A stretch of 64,000 bases of DNA from Agarilytica rhodophyticola (GTDB lineage Bacteria > Pseudomonadota > Gammaproteobacteria > Pseudomonadales > Cellvibrionaceae): assembly GCF_002157225.2 (NCBI RefSeq), contig NZ_CP020038.1:4866501-4930500 (forward strand). Reading direction: 5' to 3'. Position numbers and translations under genes: made by a program. Below, piece after piece: positions 36,001 through 46,384 of this stretch (position 1 is its first letter; every line of letters starts with the position of its first letter). The notes beneath the pieces were generated by a model. That model searched no databases. It saw only the letters and a list, made by a program, of their open reading frames with translations, and was not told the DNA's origin.

Positions 36001-36951
36001 TCCGCCGGAACCTGTGCCAGCTCCAGGAAACGGCGCAATGGCGGTAGGGTGATTGTGAGTCTCGACTTTCATTAATAAATGAATAGGCTCTTGGTGGTAG
36101 GCGTAGGCTTTCGACACAGGGTCGGGATAAAAACGTCCGGCTTCTGGCCCTACCACCACAGATGCATTATCCGCATAGGCTGAAAGTACATTTTCCCCTC
36201 CCTTTTTATAGGTGTTTTTAATCATCCCAAAAAGAGAGTTCTGCTGTTCTTCACCATCTAAGGTCCAGCTAGCATTGAAAATTTTATGACGGCAATGCTC
36301 AGAGTTTGCTTGGGCAAACATCATCAATTCGATGTCGTTGGGATCTCGCTCAAGGCCGCGAAAAGCAGTTACCAAGTAGTCAATCTCATCCTCTGCAAGG
36401 GCAAGGCCTAAGGATGAGTTGGCCTCAACCAAAGCTGCTTTACCTTTTTCTAGCACGGCAACAGAAGTCATAGGCGCTGGCTGTGCTTGCGTAAACAAGA
36501 CATCCGCCTGCTCGGCATTAGCAAAAACTGCTTCCACCATACGATCATGAAGTAGAGCTTGCATAGGCACCAACTCTAGAGCGCGGTTACTGCTTTTTAT
36601 ATAGTAGCGAACACCACGCTCAATTCGTTTTACCTTTGCAAGACCGGCATTGTGAGCAATATCAGTTGCCTTTGATGACCAAGGTGAAATCGTCCCCGGC
36701 CTGGGCGTTACAGTAAGAGATGCACAGCCCGCTAAATCATCAGCGCTTGTCTTAATGGGCGCTTTAGCACCGTAGCGAAGAAGCGCTTCTAGCACTTTCA
36801 TTTCCGCCGGTAGAAGATCTTCAGTGGTATCAACAAAATGCAGATATTCACTCGTTATTTCAGTGACAGATGCATCTAAGGCACGGATATCCTGAAGTAA
36901 TTTAGATAAACGGAATGCAGAGAGCGCTGGTGCACCAAGCAGAATGAGCAT
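33067..36951 (-). CDS. purL: Phosphoribosylformylglycinamidine synthase
   Basis: A 1294-residue large-form PurL, the fourth step of purine synthesis (FGAR to FGAM using ATP and glutamine). The start [19 protein letters not shown] is the family's standard N-terminus. The synthetase domains contain [27 protein letters not shown] and [10 protein letters not shown]. The C-terminal glutaminase has the nucleophile in [13 protein letters not shown] and the His/Glu of MPHPERVFR. The length is normal for a gammaproteobacterial single-chain enzyme, with no sign of damage. Confidence 0.98.
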   Translation of the reverse strand: MLILLGAPALSAFRLSKLLQDIRALDASVTEITSEYLHFVDTTEDLLPAEMKVLEALLRYGAKAPIKTSADDLAGCASLTVTPRPGTISPWSSKATDIAHNAGLAKVKRIERGVRYYIKSSNRALELVPMQALLHDRMVEAVFANAEQADVLFTQAQPAPMTSVAVLEKGKAALVEANSSLGLALAEDEIDYLVTAFRGLERDPNDIELMMFAQANSEHCRHKIFNASWTLDGEEQQNSLFGMIKNTYKKGGENVLSAYADNASVVVGPEAGRFYPDPVSKAYAYHQEPIHLLMKVETHNHPTAIAPFPGAGTGSGGEIRDEGAVGKGSKPKVGLCGYTVSNLNIPDYPLPWEQQYGKPGRIVSALDIMVDGPIGGAAFNNEFGRPNICGYFRTFEEDFDGERRGYHKPIMLAGGYGNIKGEHVEQTEFNAGAQLVVLGGPAMLIGLGGGAASSMTSGASSEDLDFASVQRQNPEIERRCQEVIDQCWQLGQSNPIAFIHDVGAGGLSNAFPELAKDGGCGARFELRNVPNDEPGMSPLEIWCNESQERYVLAVTPEQLPVFEAICQRERCPYAVVGEATDEQHLIVNDTHFDAKPIDLPMDVLFGKAPKMHRTADKREYTTTPFDYSAIALNDAIENVIRHPAVASKMFLITIGDRSVTGQVSRDQLVGPWQVPVADCAVTTVSYDSYLGEAMSMGERTPLALLNAPASGRMAVAEAITNIAGAPIADIRDIKLSANWMCAAGHPGEDEKLYRTVEAIGMELCPALGITIPVGKDSMSMRTAWQDEGEEKAITAPLSVVISAFTPTQDVRKVVTPELRADQGGSLLLIDLAKGKMRLGGSIFAQTYNELGVETPDVESAEELKAFFLCMQACIDEGLLLAYHDKSDGGLITTLCEMAFAGHCGLHIDITAFDGDTHEILLNEELGAVLQVADHSLSRVKDIFAEHQLAASLYPLGTIAQEPAITIYRGGETVYQNTRVALQQLWSLNSYHIQKRRDNPDCAQQEFDAIAAENPGLSSKLSYDVKENISAPYLNKGANPAVAILREQGVNSHVEMAAAFDRAGFNAVDVHMSDLLSGQRSLEDFKGLVACGGFSYGDVLGAGEGWAKTILFNEKLRDNFQSFFHRQDSFSLGVCNGCQMMSNIKTLIPGAENWPHFVRNQSEQFEGRFSLVKIEASPSIFYRGMEGSHMPIAVAHGEGRAEFENDQALNALQNNGNVAIRFIDNQLNVTSRYPANPNGSPEGITGLTSNDGRATVLMPHPERVFRTVANSWRAAEWGEDSPWMRMFYNARVFVD

Positions 36952-37548
36952 GTTTTGGTATAACCTCGGTTGTGTGTAGCAAACATGCTATAGGTATGAC
37001 ACGCCAAAACAGCGCCTATCTCAAGAACCACAAAAGCCCTTGAAAAACAACAAAACCCATCGCCTTTCTTTTATGCCATTTTATATAGCGTTTGCTAGAG
37101 CTAGACAATACAGCTTTTCGGGGCGCGCATTGTACTGGAAATATGCCAGCGAAGAAAAATAATTAGCACTTTTTCCACGCCAACCAGAGAACAAAAACCC
37201 GCAAATCCCCACAAAAGCCCCGAGTCAAAGTGTTACCCAAGTCGCTATAATCGTTATAAACGGAAACTAATACGCCAAATTGCGGAACAAGTATCAATTT
37301 GTAACACCTAAAGGAGTTCTACTACGTATTCTGGCGCAAATAGATAAATTCGCTGTCTATGAAAAAATAGTATATGAAAATTTCACGCCAAAAAAATCGC
37401 TGGAGCCCGCACAAAACGTGAGACACATCGCATTTTGGTCGAAATCGCCTCCGACTTGGGGTAAAATTTTATGCTAAATAAGGTAGATGAATGTTTTTTC
37501 AGCAGGTAGAATCCCGCACCACTAACGAACAAGGGTAAAAAAGTAACA
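36952..37548. other. Divergent intergenic region, purL / mltF
   Basis: About 600 nt between divergent genes. A 65-codon frame at 37280-37477 has no family resemblance and no ribosome-binding site, so I treat it as accidental. PurR-type operators were not recognisable by eye. Nothing else was seen. Confidence 0.55.
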
Positions 37549-39054
37549 ATGTTTAAAGCAACCGCAATTAAGGCCGCTAGGATAGTAGCTCTCATGATTA
37601 AGCGCTCAATGATGTTGAGTGTGCTTGTCGTGATTGCCGGTTCTTTGACCACTAGCCGCATACCTACCGTACTAGAAAATGTCCTTGCCGCGGGCGAAAT
37701 CCATATGATTTCCCGCAATGGCCCCACCACTTATTATGAAGGGCCTAATGGCTATACAGGATTTGAGTATTATTTGGCCAAGCGTTTCGCAAAACACCTC
37801 GGCGTTAAGCTGGTTATCCACGATGAGGAAGATCTCGGTTTAATTCTTGATGCAGTGGAGAATAGAGATGTGCATTTCGCTGCGGCAGGTCTTACCATCA
37901 CTGATAAACGTCAGCAGAAAATCAAATTTTCAGAGCCTTACCTCGATGTCACACAAAAGCTGATTTATAGGTTTGGTGATAAAAAACCCAAAACTATCGA
38001 GGATATGCTAGGTAAGGACATCGTGGTCATTGCCAATAGCTCCCACTCTGAACATTTACGTGGTCTACAAAGGGAATACCCTACTCTGACATGGCGTGAG
38101 CTTTATGAAGCGGAAATGTTGGATCTTTTGGAAATGGTACACAACGGCGAAGCAGACTTCACCATTGTAGATTCCAACGCTTACCAGATGAGTGAGTCGG
38201 TATACCCTAAAGCGCGCGTGGCATTTGAGATTAACCAGCCCGAGCAAGTGGCCTGGGCATTTACACAAGAGCATGACGACTCTCTATATAATCAAGCAAC
38301 GCAGTTTTTCGAGACTATAAAAACTGCTGGCGTCATCAACGATGCTATGGAAAGGTATTATGGCCATCTCGGTGAATTGGACTATAGCGGCGCTATTTTA
38401 TTCGCCCACCGCCTGGATTCCCGTTTACCCAAATGGCAAGACAAACTTAAAGTTGCCGCTGACACTTATGACCTAGATTGGCAGTTGTTGGCTGCTCTGA
38501 GTTATCAAGAGTCACACTGGAACCCTAAGGCGAAATCGCCTACTGGTGTGCGTGGTTTTATGATGCTAACACGCGATACGGCTAAAGATGTAGGGGTTAA
38601 AAATAGGCTTAATCCAGACCAAAGTATCAACGGCGGCGCGAAATATTTCAAAAGCATTTACAACCGTATTCCACAACGTATCACTGAGCCCGATCGCACG
38701 TGGTTGACTTTGGCTGCATACAATATTGGCTTAGGCCATCTTGAAGACGCGCGGATACTAACGGAACACCATGGCGGCAACCCTGACAAATGGGCAGATG
38801 TCCGTGAAAACTTATCACTATTGGCAAAACGTAAGTACTACAAGTTTACCAAGCACGGCTACGCTAGAGGCTGGGAAGCTGTTGAGTATGTACAAAACAT
38901 TCGCAACTTCTATACGATCATCGCTTGGGATGAAAAAGAAAAGCTACAGCAGCAGTTGAGTATTGAAGAAAAAACCAAGCGCACTTTTGCCCAGTTTAGC
39001 CCTGTGATGACCGAGGTTATGCAAAATATTGATGCCCCCACATCATCTCTGTAG
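37549..39054 (+). CDS. mltF: Membrane-bound lytic murein transglycosylase F
   Basis: A 501-residue MltF. After an N-terminal hydrophobic signal (about residues 20-40), a periplasmic solute-binding-like domain (about 45-275: GFEYYLAKRFAKHLGVKL, AAAGLTITDKRQ) precedes a C-terminal SLT domain. There, LLAALSYQESHWNPKAKSPT holds the catalytic Glu, followed by GVRGFMMLTRDTA and LAAYNIGLGH. It cleaves murein glycan with 1,6-anhydro formation at the outer membrane. It is monocistronic; its terminator overlaps tadA. Confidence 0.96.
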   Translation: MFKATAIKAARIVALMIKRSMMLSVLVVIAGSLTTSRIPTVLENVLAAGEIHMISRNGPTTYYEGPNGYTGFEYYLAKRFAKHLGVKLVIHDEEDLGLILDAVENRDVHFAAAGLTITDKRQQKIKFSEPYLDVTQKLIYRFGDKKPKTIEDMLGKDIVVIANSSHSEHLRGLQREYPTLTWRELYEAEMLDLLEMVHNGEADFTIVDSNAYQMSESVYPKARVAFEINQPEQVAWAFTQEHDDSLYNQATQFFETIKTAGVINDAMERYYGHLGELDYSGAILFAHRLDSRLPKWQDKLKVAADTYDLDWQLLAALSYQESHWNPKAKSPTGVRGFMMLTRDTAKDVGVKNRLNPDQSINGGAKYFKSIYNRIPQRITEPDRTWLTLAAYNIGLGHLEDARILTEHHGGNPDKWADVRENLSLLAKRKYYKFTKHGYARGWEAVEYVQNIRNFYTIIAWDEKEKLQQQLSIEEKTKRTFAQFSPVMTEVMQNIDAPTSSL

Positions 39055-39087
39055 CTACTTTATCAGCGCAACTTCCAGTGCTTAGGT

Positions 39088-39579
39088 TCAATTCTTAGAA
39101 AGGCTCTTTTGAGCCTTTTTTTGTGCCCGTCGTTGACGAAAAAAGCGCTGAATAATCTCACTACATTGATCAGCACAAACACCACCTCGCCATTCAAATT
39201 GATGGTTGTAAATATCGCTTTTAATAATATGTGTATGGCTTGCTAAAACACCAGCTTTAGGTTCCAGTGCACCAAAAACAACGCGCTTAATACGGCTGTG
39301 GAAGATAGCACCAAGACACATGGTGCAAGGCTCGATAGTGACATACAGAGTAGTTTCAGGCAGACGATAATTTGCCATTTTTTTTGCCGCCTGGCGCAAA
39401 GCCACAATTTCGGCATGGCCGCTGGGATCATGCTGACTGATAGGCTGATTCCACCCCTCTCCCAGCAGAGTATTGTCACCAACAACAACCGCTCCTACTG
39501 GCACTTCGCCAATATCAAAAGCGTGTTGAGAGAGCGCTAATGCATGTCGCATCCATTGGATGTCGTGATCATCCGTCAA
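39088..39579 (-). CDS. tadA: tRNA-specific adenosine deaminase
   Basis: A 163-residue TadA, which converts A34 of tRNA-Arg(ACG) to inosine. It has the zinc deaminase motifs HAEIVAL (proton-shuttling Glu) and PCTMCLGA (PCxxC). The C-terminal tail is Lys/Arg/Gln-rich. Its start overlaps the end of the rlmA gene by 11 nt, so the two are a coupled operon. The length is typical. Confidence 0.96.
   Translation of the reverse strand: MTDDHDIQWMRHALALSQHAFDIGEVPVGAVVVGDNTLLGEGWNQPISQHDPSGHAEIVALRQAAKKMANYRLPETTLYVTIEPCTMCLGAIFHSRIKRVVFGALEPKAGVLASHTHIIKSDIYNHQFEWRGGVCADQCSEIIQRFFRQRRAQKKAQKSLSKN
39099..39122. terminator. Bidirectional terminator overlapping the end of tadA
   Basis: AAAGGCTC (39099-39106), loop TTTT, GAGCCTTT (39111-39118) and further T residues to 39122 form a good intrinsic terminator for mltF. 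The same bases, read on the other strand, are codons of the TadA C-terminal tail (KKAQKS). Confidence 0.8.
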
Positions 39580-40471
39580 AACGTATTTCCTGAATAATGA
39601 AGTTGAAGTCGACGGTAAATGATGTATTAGCCAGTAAATCCTCTTTGCCCACTCTACTGCCGTGCCAACTAAGTGGTGTCATTGCGATTAAGTCAGCAAG
39701 CACCTGCTGTTCTAATTCAACTTGCCGATGTATTTGATCAGACACAAGCACTTCGGCTTTTTCAAGGGCTTTAGGAGGCTCATGAGTAATGGCTTTGCTA
39801 TAGATAGCCTGTTTCAGTTGTAAAAGGTGGCGCGGACCGGGCGTAATGCGCAGTAAAATCCCCCCAGGCTTTAATATCCTGGCCACCTCAGCTGCAGCGA
39901 GTGGAGCAAAAACGCTTATGGCAATATCTACTGAGGAATCGAGTACTGGGATATGATAACTACTGGCCACGGCAAAGCGCACAGGCTGATGCTCTTGTTT
40001 GTGGTTTTTGTCCTGTGCTTTTTGCTTAAAAAGACTAGCCGCTCGTTTAACAGCAAATTTAGAGATGTCCAAACCATAACAGTCACATCGGCCTGCCGCG
40101 CTCTGCCCAGTAATATATTCCAAATAAGCGCCCTCACCACACCCCAGATCTAGACAGACAAAAGAGCGGTCTTTGTGCTGCTGGTCTGAAGCCGCAGAAT
40201 GAGCTGCAGTTACCCTCGCCATCTTATTTAAGACTCTTTGGCAAATCGCCGACATCAAAAAGTCGTAGTGTCCGGTATTTAAAAATTTTCTGCGTGCATC
40301 GATCATTTCTGCATTATCACCAGGCTCAAGACTTCGTTTCTTATTTGCTGGTAATAAATTGACATATCCTTGCTTGGCGCGATCAAACATATGGTGATTA
40401 GTGCATGTCAAACTATTGTCTACCAACGTCAATGCACTTTTACATAGAGGGCAGGCCCATATCGCGGTCAT
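39569..40471 (-). CDS. rlmA: 23S rRNA (guanine) methyltransferase RlmA type
   Basis: A 300-residue methyltransferase. The N-terminal zinc module CPLCKSALTLVDNSLTC, with NHHMFDRAKQGYVNLLP, is characteristic of RlmA (G745 methylation in 23S rRNA). The Rossmann SAM site is VCLDLGCGEGAYLEY, and RILKPGGILLRITPG fits motif V/VI. It is the first gene of the rlmA-tadA unit. A somewhat Gln/Lys-rich insertion lies around residue 160. Confidence 0.92.
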   Translation of the reverse strand: MTAIWACPLCKSALTLVDNSLTCTNHHMFDRAKQGYVNLLPANKKRSLEPGDNAEMIDARRKFLNTGHYDFLMSAICQRVLNKMARVTAAHSAASDQQHKDRSFVCLDLGCGEGAYLEYITGQSAAGRCDCYGLDISKFAVKRAASLFKQKAQDKNHKQEHQPVRFAVASSYHIPVLDSSVDIAISVFAPLAAAEVARILKPGGILLRITPGPRHLLQLKQAIYSKAITHEPPKALEKAEVLVSDQIHRQVELEQQVLADLIAMTPLSWHGSRVGKEDLLANTSFTVDFNFIIQEIRFDG

Positions 40472-40506
40472 ACTTGGCTTATCTGTTGTGAAGGAATGGA
40501 TTTATT

Positions 40507-40758
40507 TTATGGTAAGTGAGTATCAGTATCTTTAACATCGGCTTTTTCAATCAAAGAAAAGCGTAATATTTCCTCACCGTTGACATCGACACTTTCACTA
40601 AACATCGCCAGTGGTCGCACCCACAAATCGAAGTTACCGTATAGTGCACGATAAACCACCAAGGGTTCTTGTGTTTCTGAATGCCTTGCCACTTCATACA
40701 CCTGATAATCATTACCCTTATAGTGACGGTATTTTCCTGGAACGATTTCATCAGTCAT
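40507..40758 (-). CDS. DUF1653 family protein
   Basis: An 83-residue protein with the DUF1653 fold (PF07866): PGKYRHYKGNDYQVYEVARH, PLVVYRALYG and WVRPLAMFSE. This short beta-barrel-like family is widespread and has no firm function. It lies 36 nt upstream of rlmA on the same strand and may be cotranscribed. Confidence 0.9.
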   Translation of the reverse strand: MTDEIVPGKYRHYKGNDYQVYEVARHSETQEPLVVYRALYGNFDLWVRPLAMFSESVDVNGEEILRFSLIEKADVKDTDTHLP

Positions 40759-40989
40759 TATTAAAAAACCTCATGCATATTCATTGTTTCCTGAAAGTTT
40801 TCCAGGCCTTAGAACAGGTTCTGGTTATTCCAGGAGTCATCATAAAAATGCGTATTAAATGATAACTTTGGTTCGGGCTCGCTAACAGTTATTGATATAT
40901 CTAAATCCTGCTTCAACGACATAACAAAATATTTACCTACAAGGCGCAAACCTCTACTATACACGCCCTACTCACTCGATATTAAGCAT

Positions 40990-41430
40990 ATGGCAAATAT
41001 ACACATCGTCACAGGCTCTGTCATGGGTACCGCTGAAGGCGTGGCTCAGTCTGCTCACAAAATTTTGGAACAATTAGGGCATACAGTATTTGCTCACGAA
41101 ACATTCAGCGTCGAAAACTTTGATGAAAACGCAATCTTATTAGTATGCACATCAAGTACAGGTATGGGAGATTTACCGGAAAATATCATACCCTTCTATC
41201 ATTTTCTCCTGAGTCCTGATCGCAGCCTTGCCGGTATGAAATACGGCATCATTAGCTTGGGAGATTCATCTTATCCAAATTTTGCCCAAGCAGGCATACA
41301 CTTAGATGAGACCTTAGCAGATCTCGGTGCTGTTCGCTTGGGTGACAGGCTAATTATGGATGCTATTTTAGTTGAAGACCATCAGCAAGAAGCGTCTACA
41401 TGGATAAAAGAATGGGCAACATTACTTTAA
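40990..41430 (+). CDS. mioC: Flavodoxin domain protein, MioC-like
   Basis: A 146-residue flavodoxin-fold protein, the usual length of MioC. VTGSVMGTAEGVAQSAH is the FMN phosphate loop, CTSSTGMGDLPENI and SLGDSSYPNF are the other FMN-binding loops. It is likely a small electron carrier. A second flavodoxin gene follows after 15 nt, so the pair is probably an operon. The MioC name rests on length and loops, not on context. Confidence 0.78.
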   Translation: MANIHIVTGSVMGTAEGVAQSAHKILEQLGHTVFAHETFSVENFDENAILLVCTSSTGMGDLPENIIPFYHFLLSPDRSLAGMKYGIISLGDSSYPNFAQAGIHLDETLADLGAVRLGDRLIMDAILVEDHQQEASTWIKEWATLL

Positions 41431-41445
41431 GATGATGAACTTAAG

Positions 41446-41988
41446 ATGATGAGCGAACGCAAAAAAATCGGCCTATTTTATGGCAGCTCCACATGCTATA
41501 CCGAGATGGCAGGGGAAAAAATTCGCGATACTATAGGCGAACAATGGGTAGATGTTTTTAACATTGCAGACACACCAATTATTGAAACTCAGTTTTACAA
41601 CTATCTTATTCTAGGAATCCCCACTTGGGACTATGGTGAATTACAAGAAGACTGGGAAGAAATTTGGGACGAGATCGATGAGTTAGACTTGAACAATAAA
41701 AAAGTCGCACTCTATGGTTTGGGAGACCAAATAGGCTATCCCGAGTGGTTTTTGGATGCCATGGGTTATCTTTATCACAAGATTCGTGGGCTCGGTGCAA
41801 TCACTGTAGGTAGCTGGCCAAATCAGGGCTATCAGTTTGAAGGCTCCAAAGCACTAACGGATGATCAAAAACAATTTTTTGGCTTAGCCTTGGATGACGA
41901 AAACCAATTCGACCAAACACAGACTCGCATCGATAGCTGGTGTCAGCAGATATTGCAAGAATTCGCGATAAACGAAAATCACTCGTAA
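41446..41988 (+). CDS. fldB: Flavodoxin (FldB-like)
   Basis: A 180-residue long-chain flavodoxin: GLFYGSSTCYTEMAGEKI (FMN phosphate loop), LGIPTWDYGELQEDWEE (aromatic isoalloxazine loop) and LGDQIGYPEWFLDAMG. The Cys in SSTCYTE is typical of FldB rather than FldA. It carries single electrons to flavoenzymes. Its first two codons are both ATG. mnmC begins 8 nt later. Confidence 0.88.
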   Translation: MMSERKKIGLFYGSSTCYTEMAGEKIRDTIGEQWVDVFNIADTPIIETQFYNYLILGIPTWDYGELQEDWEEIWDEIDELDLNNKKVALYGLGDQIGYPEWFLDAMGYLYHKIRGLGAITVGSWPNQGYQFEGSKALTDDQKQFFGLALDDENQFDQTQTRIDSWCQQILQEFAINENHS

Positions 41989-41996
41989 TACATATT

Positions 41997-44159
41997 ATGA
42001 CCTCATCAGAAAATAGCCCGGCAACACAACTTGCCAGCGTGTCATGGAATGATGATGGCCTGCCTGTGTCCAAGCAATTTGATGACATATATTTTTCTAC
42101 CGCAAGTGGCTTAGAAGAAAGCCGCTATGTATTTATCGATGGCAATCAATTAACTGAACGCTGGCAACAACTCATACCGGGCTCTGGGTTTAATATAGGT
42201 GAAACAGGCTTTGGTAGCGGTTTAAATTTTTTAGCTGCATGGCAATTGTGGGAAAATCTGGAAACAACAGAAAGTTGCCAATTACATTTTTGCTCAGTAG
42301 AAAAATACCCCTTATCTCCCGCAGACTTAAAACAAGCCCTAGCTTTATGGCCACAACTAAGTAAGTATAGTGATGCACTGATTAACGCGTATCCGCCACA
42401 ACCTCTTAGCGGTATTCACCAATTAGTGTTTAATCAAGGGAAGGTTTTATTGACCTTGTACTTTGGTGAAGCTGCCGAAGGATTTTCTCAATTTGCAGCA
42501 ATCGATAAAGCGGGCGAAAAAGTTCGCTCCCTTATTAACGCCTTTAAGTGTGCGAATGGGACAAGAGCACCTTATATAAATGCGTGGTTTCTCGATGGTT
42601 TTGCACCGGCTAAAAACCCTGAAATGTGGTCGCATGAATTATTTGAGAAAATAAAAATGCTAAGTGGCAAAAATACCAGCATCGCCACTTTTACCGTTGC
42701 AGGAACTGTACGTAAAGGCCTACAAAATGTCGGCTTTGAATGCAAAAAAATTAAAGGCTTCGGTCGCAAGCGAGAAATGCTCATAGGCCACTTACCTGCT
42801 AACCAAACATTTCCTGTTTCAGACATAACTTCTCAAGATGAAGCACTTGAGAAAAAACCATCGTTATTAACCACACAACTATCTACAAAACAAAGACGAC
42901 GCTCTCAGAATGAAAATTCCTGGCATCTTATTAGTACACCAGACAATAAAAATATCGAACACTGTATTGTTATCGGTGGTGGACTAGCAGGTTGCCATAC
43001 GGCATTTGCACTGGCACAAAAAAATATCGCCGTTACCATTATTGAAAAAGAGCCGTCACTGGCAACACAGGCATCGGGAAACCGACAAGGTGTTGTGTAT
43101 GCCAAGCTATCTCCCTTTCAAGACCCTCTGAGTACATTTAATTTAAACGCACAAATATATGCGGATCATTTTTATCAGACGCATAATTTTTACCGCAATT
43201 GCGGTGATCAGTGCGGCGTTTTGCATCTGGCAGTAAATGATCGTCAGCAGCAGTTATACTCTGAATTTGCCAAGCGTTTTCAGGGTAATAAAGCATTTGT
43301 GCAGTGGTTAACAAGAGAGCAGTGCCAAGATGTTTCTGGCCTAAAGAGCCACTATAACGCTTTATATTTACCCACATCAGGCTGGATAAACCCAGTCAAA
43401 CTATGCAGGCAACTCAGCCAACATCCGCTGATTACCGTGAAATATTACCAAGATATTACAACACTTGAGCATAATGGAAGCTGGCATGTAAGCAATGCAA
43501 GTGGACAACATATATGCCAGGCAGATGCAGTCGTTATTGCCAATGCCTTCTACGCACAGCAATTTCACCAAAGCCAGCACCTTCCGCTAAAACACATCCG
43601 TGGACAGGTGAGCCATATCGATACCGATCTTATGCCAACACAGGTGAAAAGCGTAATTTGTGGGGATGGCTATATCGCCCCTGCTCATGATAATCACTAT
43701 ACTTTTGGTGCCACCTTCGGCCTCAATGATGACGACCAAAGACTGCGACACTCAGACCACACCGAAAATCTTAACAAGCTTAAGGTGCTTTCTCCTGATT
43801 TGGATGGAATTGACGCGCAAGTAAAACCTGATACTTTGTCTGGTAAAGTAGGCTTTCGTTGCACTACGCCAGACTATTTCCCTATCGTTGGCCCCGTTGC
43901 TCGCTTCGAAGATATGACCCAATCGTTTGCTTTGTTAAGAAAGAAAGCGAAAGCCGTTATTGATGAGCCAGGCGCTTATCATCAAAATCTATTCTGCAAC
44001 CTCGCTTACGGTTCGAGAGGCTTGTGCTATGCGCCTCTATCCGCACAATTGTTAGCAAGCCTTATTAGCGGTGACTTCTTACCTATTGAGCGCCAACTAT
44101 ATCGTTATCTCCATCCCGCCCGATTTCTAATTCGGGATCTTATGCGCAACAAAGTTTAG
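41997..44159 (+). CDS. mnmC: Bifunctional tRNA 5-methylaminomethyl-2-thiouridine synthesis protein
   Basis: A 720-residue MnmC that completes mnm5s2U at the tRNA wobble position. The N-terminal SAM methyltransferase has GETGFGSGLNFLAAW and NAWFLDGFAPAKNPEMW. The C-terminal FAD oxidoreductase begins HCIVIGGGLAGCHTAFALA and includes RQGVVYAKLSPF and AYGSRGLCYAPLSA. I chose ATG 41997, since the upstream extension overlaps fldB and lacks conservation. It ends in a stem-loop. Confidence 0.95.
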   Translation: MTSSENSPATQLASVSWNDDGLPVSKQFDDIYFSTASGLEESRYVFIDGNQLTERWQQLIPGSGFNIGETGFGSGLNFLAAWQLWENLETTESCQLHFCSVEKYPLSPADLKQALALWPQLSKYSDALINAYPPQPLSGIHQLVFNQGKVLLTLYFGEAAEGFSQFAAIDKAGEKVRSLINAFKCANGTRAPYINAWFLDGFAPAKNPEMWSHELFEKIKMLSGKNTSIATFTVAGTVRKGLQNVGFECKKIKGFGRKREMLIGHLPANQTFPVSDITSQDEALEKKPSLLTTQLSTKQRRRSQNENSWHLISTPDNKNIEHCIVIGGGLAGCHTAFALAQKNIAVTIIEKEPSLATQASGNRQGVVYAKLSPFQDPLSTFNLNAQIYADHFYQTHNFYRNCGDQCGVLHLAVNDRQQQLYSEFAKRFQGNKAFVQWLTREQCQDVSGLKSHYNALYLPTSGWINPVKLCRQLSQHPLITVKYYQDITTLEHNGSWHVSNASGQHICQADAVVIANAFYAQQFHQSQHLPLKHIRGQVSHIDTDLMPTQVKSVICGDGYIAPAHDNHYTFGATFGLNDDDQRLRHSDHTENLNKLKVLSPDLDGIDAQVKPDTLSGKVGFRCTTPDYFPIVGPVARFEDMTQSFALLRKKAKAVIDEPGAYHQNLFCNLAYGSRGLCYAPLSAQLLASLISGDFLPIERQLYRYLHPARFLIRDLMRNKV

Positions 44160-44164
44160 CCCAT

Positions 44165-44187
44165 AGACGCCACAAACTGTGGCGTCT
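44165..44187 (+). terminator. Stem-loop after mnmC
   Basis: AGACGCCACA and TGTGGCGTCT form a perfect 10-bp stem around AAC, 5 nt after the mnmC stop. The T run is missing, so it may act as a 3' stabiliser or need Rho. Confidence 0.65.
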
Positions 44188-44296
44188 GTAACAAAAGTTG
44201 CTATTTGTTATAGGTCAGCTCTAATTCGCCTAACAAGTTCCCATCCTTAGTCTACACTTGGTATATGCCATAAAACTTTACGGAGAGTTTCGAACC

Positions 44297-44659
44297 ATGC
44301 TGCTAAGTGTTGGAAGACAACGCTATATTTCAGAATCAGCGACTGATTCAGTGCATAATTATTACGAGCAAATGGTGTTTGAGCAGCTCTCGCGAGCCTT
44401 TAAGCGAGCCTCAGAAGATTCCGAATTCCTTGCTGATGCAGCCTGTGTAGCACTGAATAGACTACCTCCCCGCTATGTTCGCCACGATGTGGATATGACG
44501 TTTTTTATGACGCCCAACGAACTGGATGAGATGGTTAATAATGTTGTAAGAGCCGTCAATGAAGCCGTGGAGTATGTTGAAAGTCGTGAAAGGGAAAAGG
44601 CCGAGAAGGAACAGCAGGAAAATCAAGATCAGCAAGTGGAAGAAGATCAGCCTGAATAA
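44297..44659 (+). CDS. ComFB-like protein
   Basis: A 120-residue protein matching the late-competence ComFB family (PF10719) in outline: VHNYYEQMVFEQLSRAF, ADAACVALNRLPPRYVRHDVD and an acidic Glu/Gln-rich tail. ATG 44297 is preferred because GGAG lies 10 nt upstream; an upstream TTG would add 13 residues. ComFB-type proteins have been linked to cyclic-nucleotide signalling in some bacteria, but the classical Cys residues are only partly present here. It is a single gene. Confidence 0.78.
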   Translation: MLLSVGRQRYISESATDSVHNYYEQMVFEQLSRAFKRASEDSEFLADAACVALNRLPPRYVRHDVDMTFFMTPNELDEMVNNVVRAVNEAVEYVESREREKAEKEQQENQDQQVEEDQPE

Positions 44660-44864
44660 TCTCTCACTAGCTAATTCTAGGGTCAGCACTTATATTGAGC
44701 ATTAGTTCTGGCCTTCCCCCAATTAGATACGAACATATCACTTTACCTTTATAGTGAATGGTGTGACGAGCGACACCCCCGTTCAAGCACAATGATGCAA
44801 TTCCTGTAAACACCCCCTATACTGCTTCCTCACATCAATTCCAAGACGCAAAATAAGCAGTGAA

Positions 44865-45659
44865 ATGGCGAAGCAATTCAACAGAATTTTTACAGCATTT
44901 ATACTTTTACCTTTGGCCTTCACAGCAGCTTTTGCTTGCGCAGAAATGAAGCTGATTGCAACCGTTATCGAGCAGCAGGCACACGATAGCAAGACATTCA
45001 CGCAGGGGCTGTATTTGCACGACGGTGTTTTTTTCGAGTCTAGCGGCTTGTATGGTCAATCGTTTATACAACGCTACAATCGCAAAAATACAATTGAAAA
45101 GCGTGTAGATTTACCGGCCAATATATTTGCCGAAGGTTTGACCATCAAAGAGAACCAACTGCATCTTCTAACATGGCAAAGCGGCCAGCTACTCAGCTTC
45201 AACAGTGAGACGTTGGAATATCTTGGCAACCGACCATACAAAGGTGAAGGTTGGGGGCTTACGCATCATAAAGACGAGTTTATTATGAGCAACGGCTCGG
45301 ATAAGATTTTTTTTCGAGATAGTAAAAGCTTTGAGATCAAACGTACGATCAGCGTTCATAACAAATGGCGTAAATATACCAATATTAACGAATTAGAATA
45401 TGTGGATGGTGCAATTTGGGCTAATGTCTGGCAAAGCTCCAATATCCTCAAAATATCCCCAAAAGATGGTGAAGTTTTGGGGATTGCCTCGTTAAAAGAT
45501 TTAGCCAAAAAAAATGATACTGTACCCCAGCACACGGTTCTTAATGGCATAGCCTTTGATCCTGAAAAACAGGCTTTTTGGATAACAGGCAAGTTTTGGC
45601 CAAACCGTTACCTTGTCAGATTCGAGCAACAGAAAAACAATCAACGCGATAACAAATAA
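44865..45659 (+). CDS. Glutaminyl-peptide cyclotransferase (beta-propeller type)
   Basis: A 264-residue exported enzyme with a signal peptide ending FACA (about residue 25). [46 protein letters not shown] and [10 protein letters not shown] match the bacterial/plant-type glutaminyl cyclase family (PF05096), a five-bladed propeller making N-terminal pyroglutamate. It acts in the periplasm. cobB starts 2 nt after its stop. Confidence 0.9.
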   Translation: MAKQFNRIFTAFILLPLAFTAAFACAEMKLIATVIEQQAHDSKTFTQGLYLHDGVFFESSGLYGQSFIQRYNRKNTIEKRVDLPANIFAEGLTIKENQLHLLTWQSGQLLSFNSETLEYLGNRPYKGEGWGLTHHKDEFIMSNGSDKIFFRDSKSFEIKRTISVHNKWRKYTNINELEYVDGAIWANVWQSSNILKISPKDGEVLGIASLKDLAKKNDTVPQHTVLNGIAFDPEKQAFWITGKFWPNRYLVRFEQQKNNQRDNK

Positions 45660-45661
45660 AC

Positions 45662-46363
45662 ATGATCAATATAAGAGATTATCACTCAATCGTGGTACTA
45701 ACTGGCGCGGGCATCTCAGCGGAGTCAGGTGTCAAAACTTTTCGTGATGATGACGGTTTATGGAATGGATACAAAGTTGAAAAGGTTGCAACTCCAGAAG
45801 CTTTTGATGAAAATCCTAACTTAGTTAATGAATTTTATAATCTCCGTCGTCAGCAACTTATATCTTCGGTTAAACCCAATGACGCTCACATTGCGTTGGC
45901 GGAATTTAGCCATATTTACACCGGCAATTTCACATTAGTTACTCAGAACGTCGATAATCTCCATGAGCAAGGAGGCAGCGAGCACGTTTTGCATATGCAT
46001 GGTGAGTTATTAAAGGCCAGATGCGTCAACACCGAACAAATATTTAATATAGATAGCCCTATCGACCCGGATACCAAATGTCAGTGTTGTCAGCGAAGCG
46101 GTACACTAAGGCCCCATATTGTCTGGTTTGGGGAAATGCCACTATATTTGGAAGAAATAGAAAAGCGTCTGCTTGAGTGCGATCTATTTATTGCTATAGG
46201 GACGTCTGGACAGGTATATCCAGCAGCAGGTTTTGTGCAAATGGCCTCAATGACAGATGCCACAACGGTAGAGTTGAACCTAAAGCCAAGTGACGTGCAC
46301 TCAAGTTTTAATCACGCCTATTATGGGCCTGCGACGCAAATCGTAAGGGAATTTTTCTCATAA
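45662..46363 (+). CDS. cobB: NAD-dependent protein deacylase (sirtuin)
   Basis: A 233-residue class III sirtuin. [17 protein letters not shown] binds [15 protein letters not shown] and the catalytic His in [11 protein letters not shown] follow; zinc is held by Cys in RC and [15 protein letters not shown] and VELNLKPSD complete the Rossmann side. Tyr and Arg in FYNLRRQQ fit the desuccinylase signature. It is tightly spaced behind the glutaminyl cyclase gene. Confidence 0.95.
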   Translation: MINIRDYHSIVVLTGAGISAESGVKTFRDDDGLWNGYKVEKVATPEAFDENPNLVNEFYNLRRQQLISSVKPNDAHIALAEFSHIYTGNFTLVTQNVDNLHEQGGSEHVLHMHGELLKARCVNTEQIFNIDSPIDPDTKCQCCQRSGTLRPHIVWFGEMPLYLEEIEKRLLECDLFIAIGTSGQVYPAAGFVQMASMTDATTVELNLKPSDVHSSFNHAYYGPATQIVREFFS

Positions 46364-46384
46364 CATGATCAAAGTATTAAGATA

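Noticed and set aside
37280-37477. 65-codon frame upstream of mltF
   Set aside because: No family resemblance, no ribosome-binding site and unusual composition; treated as intergenic.
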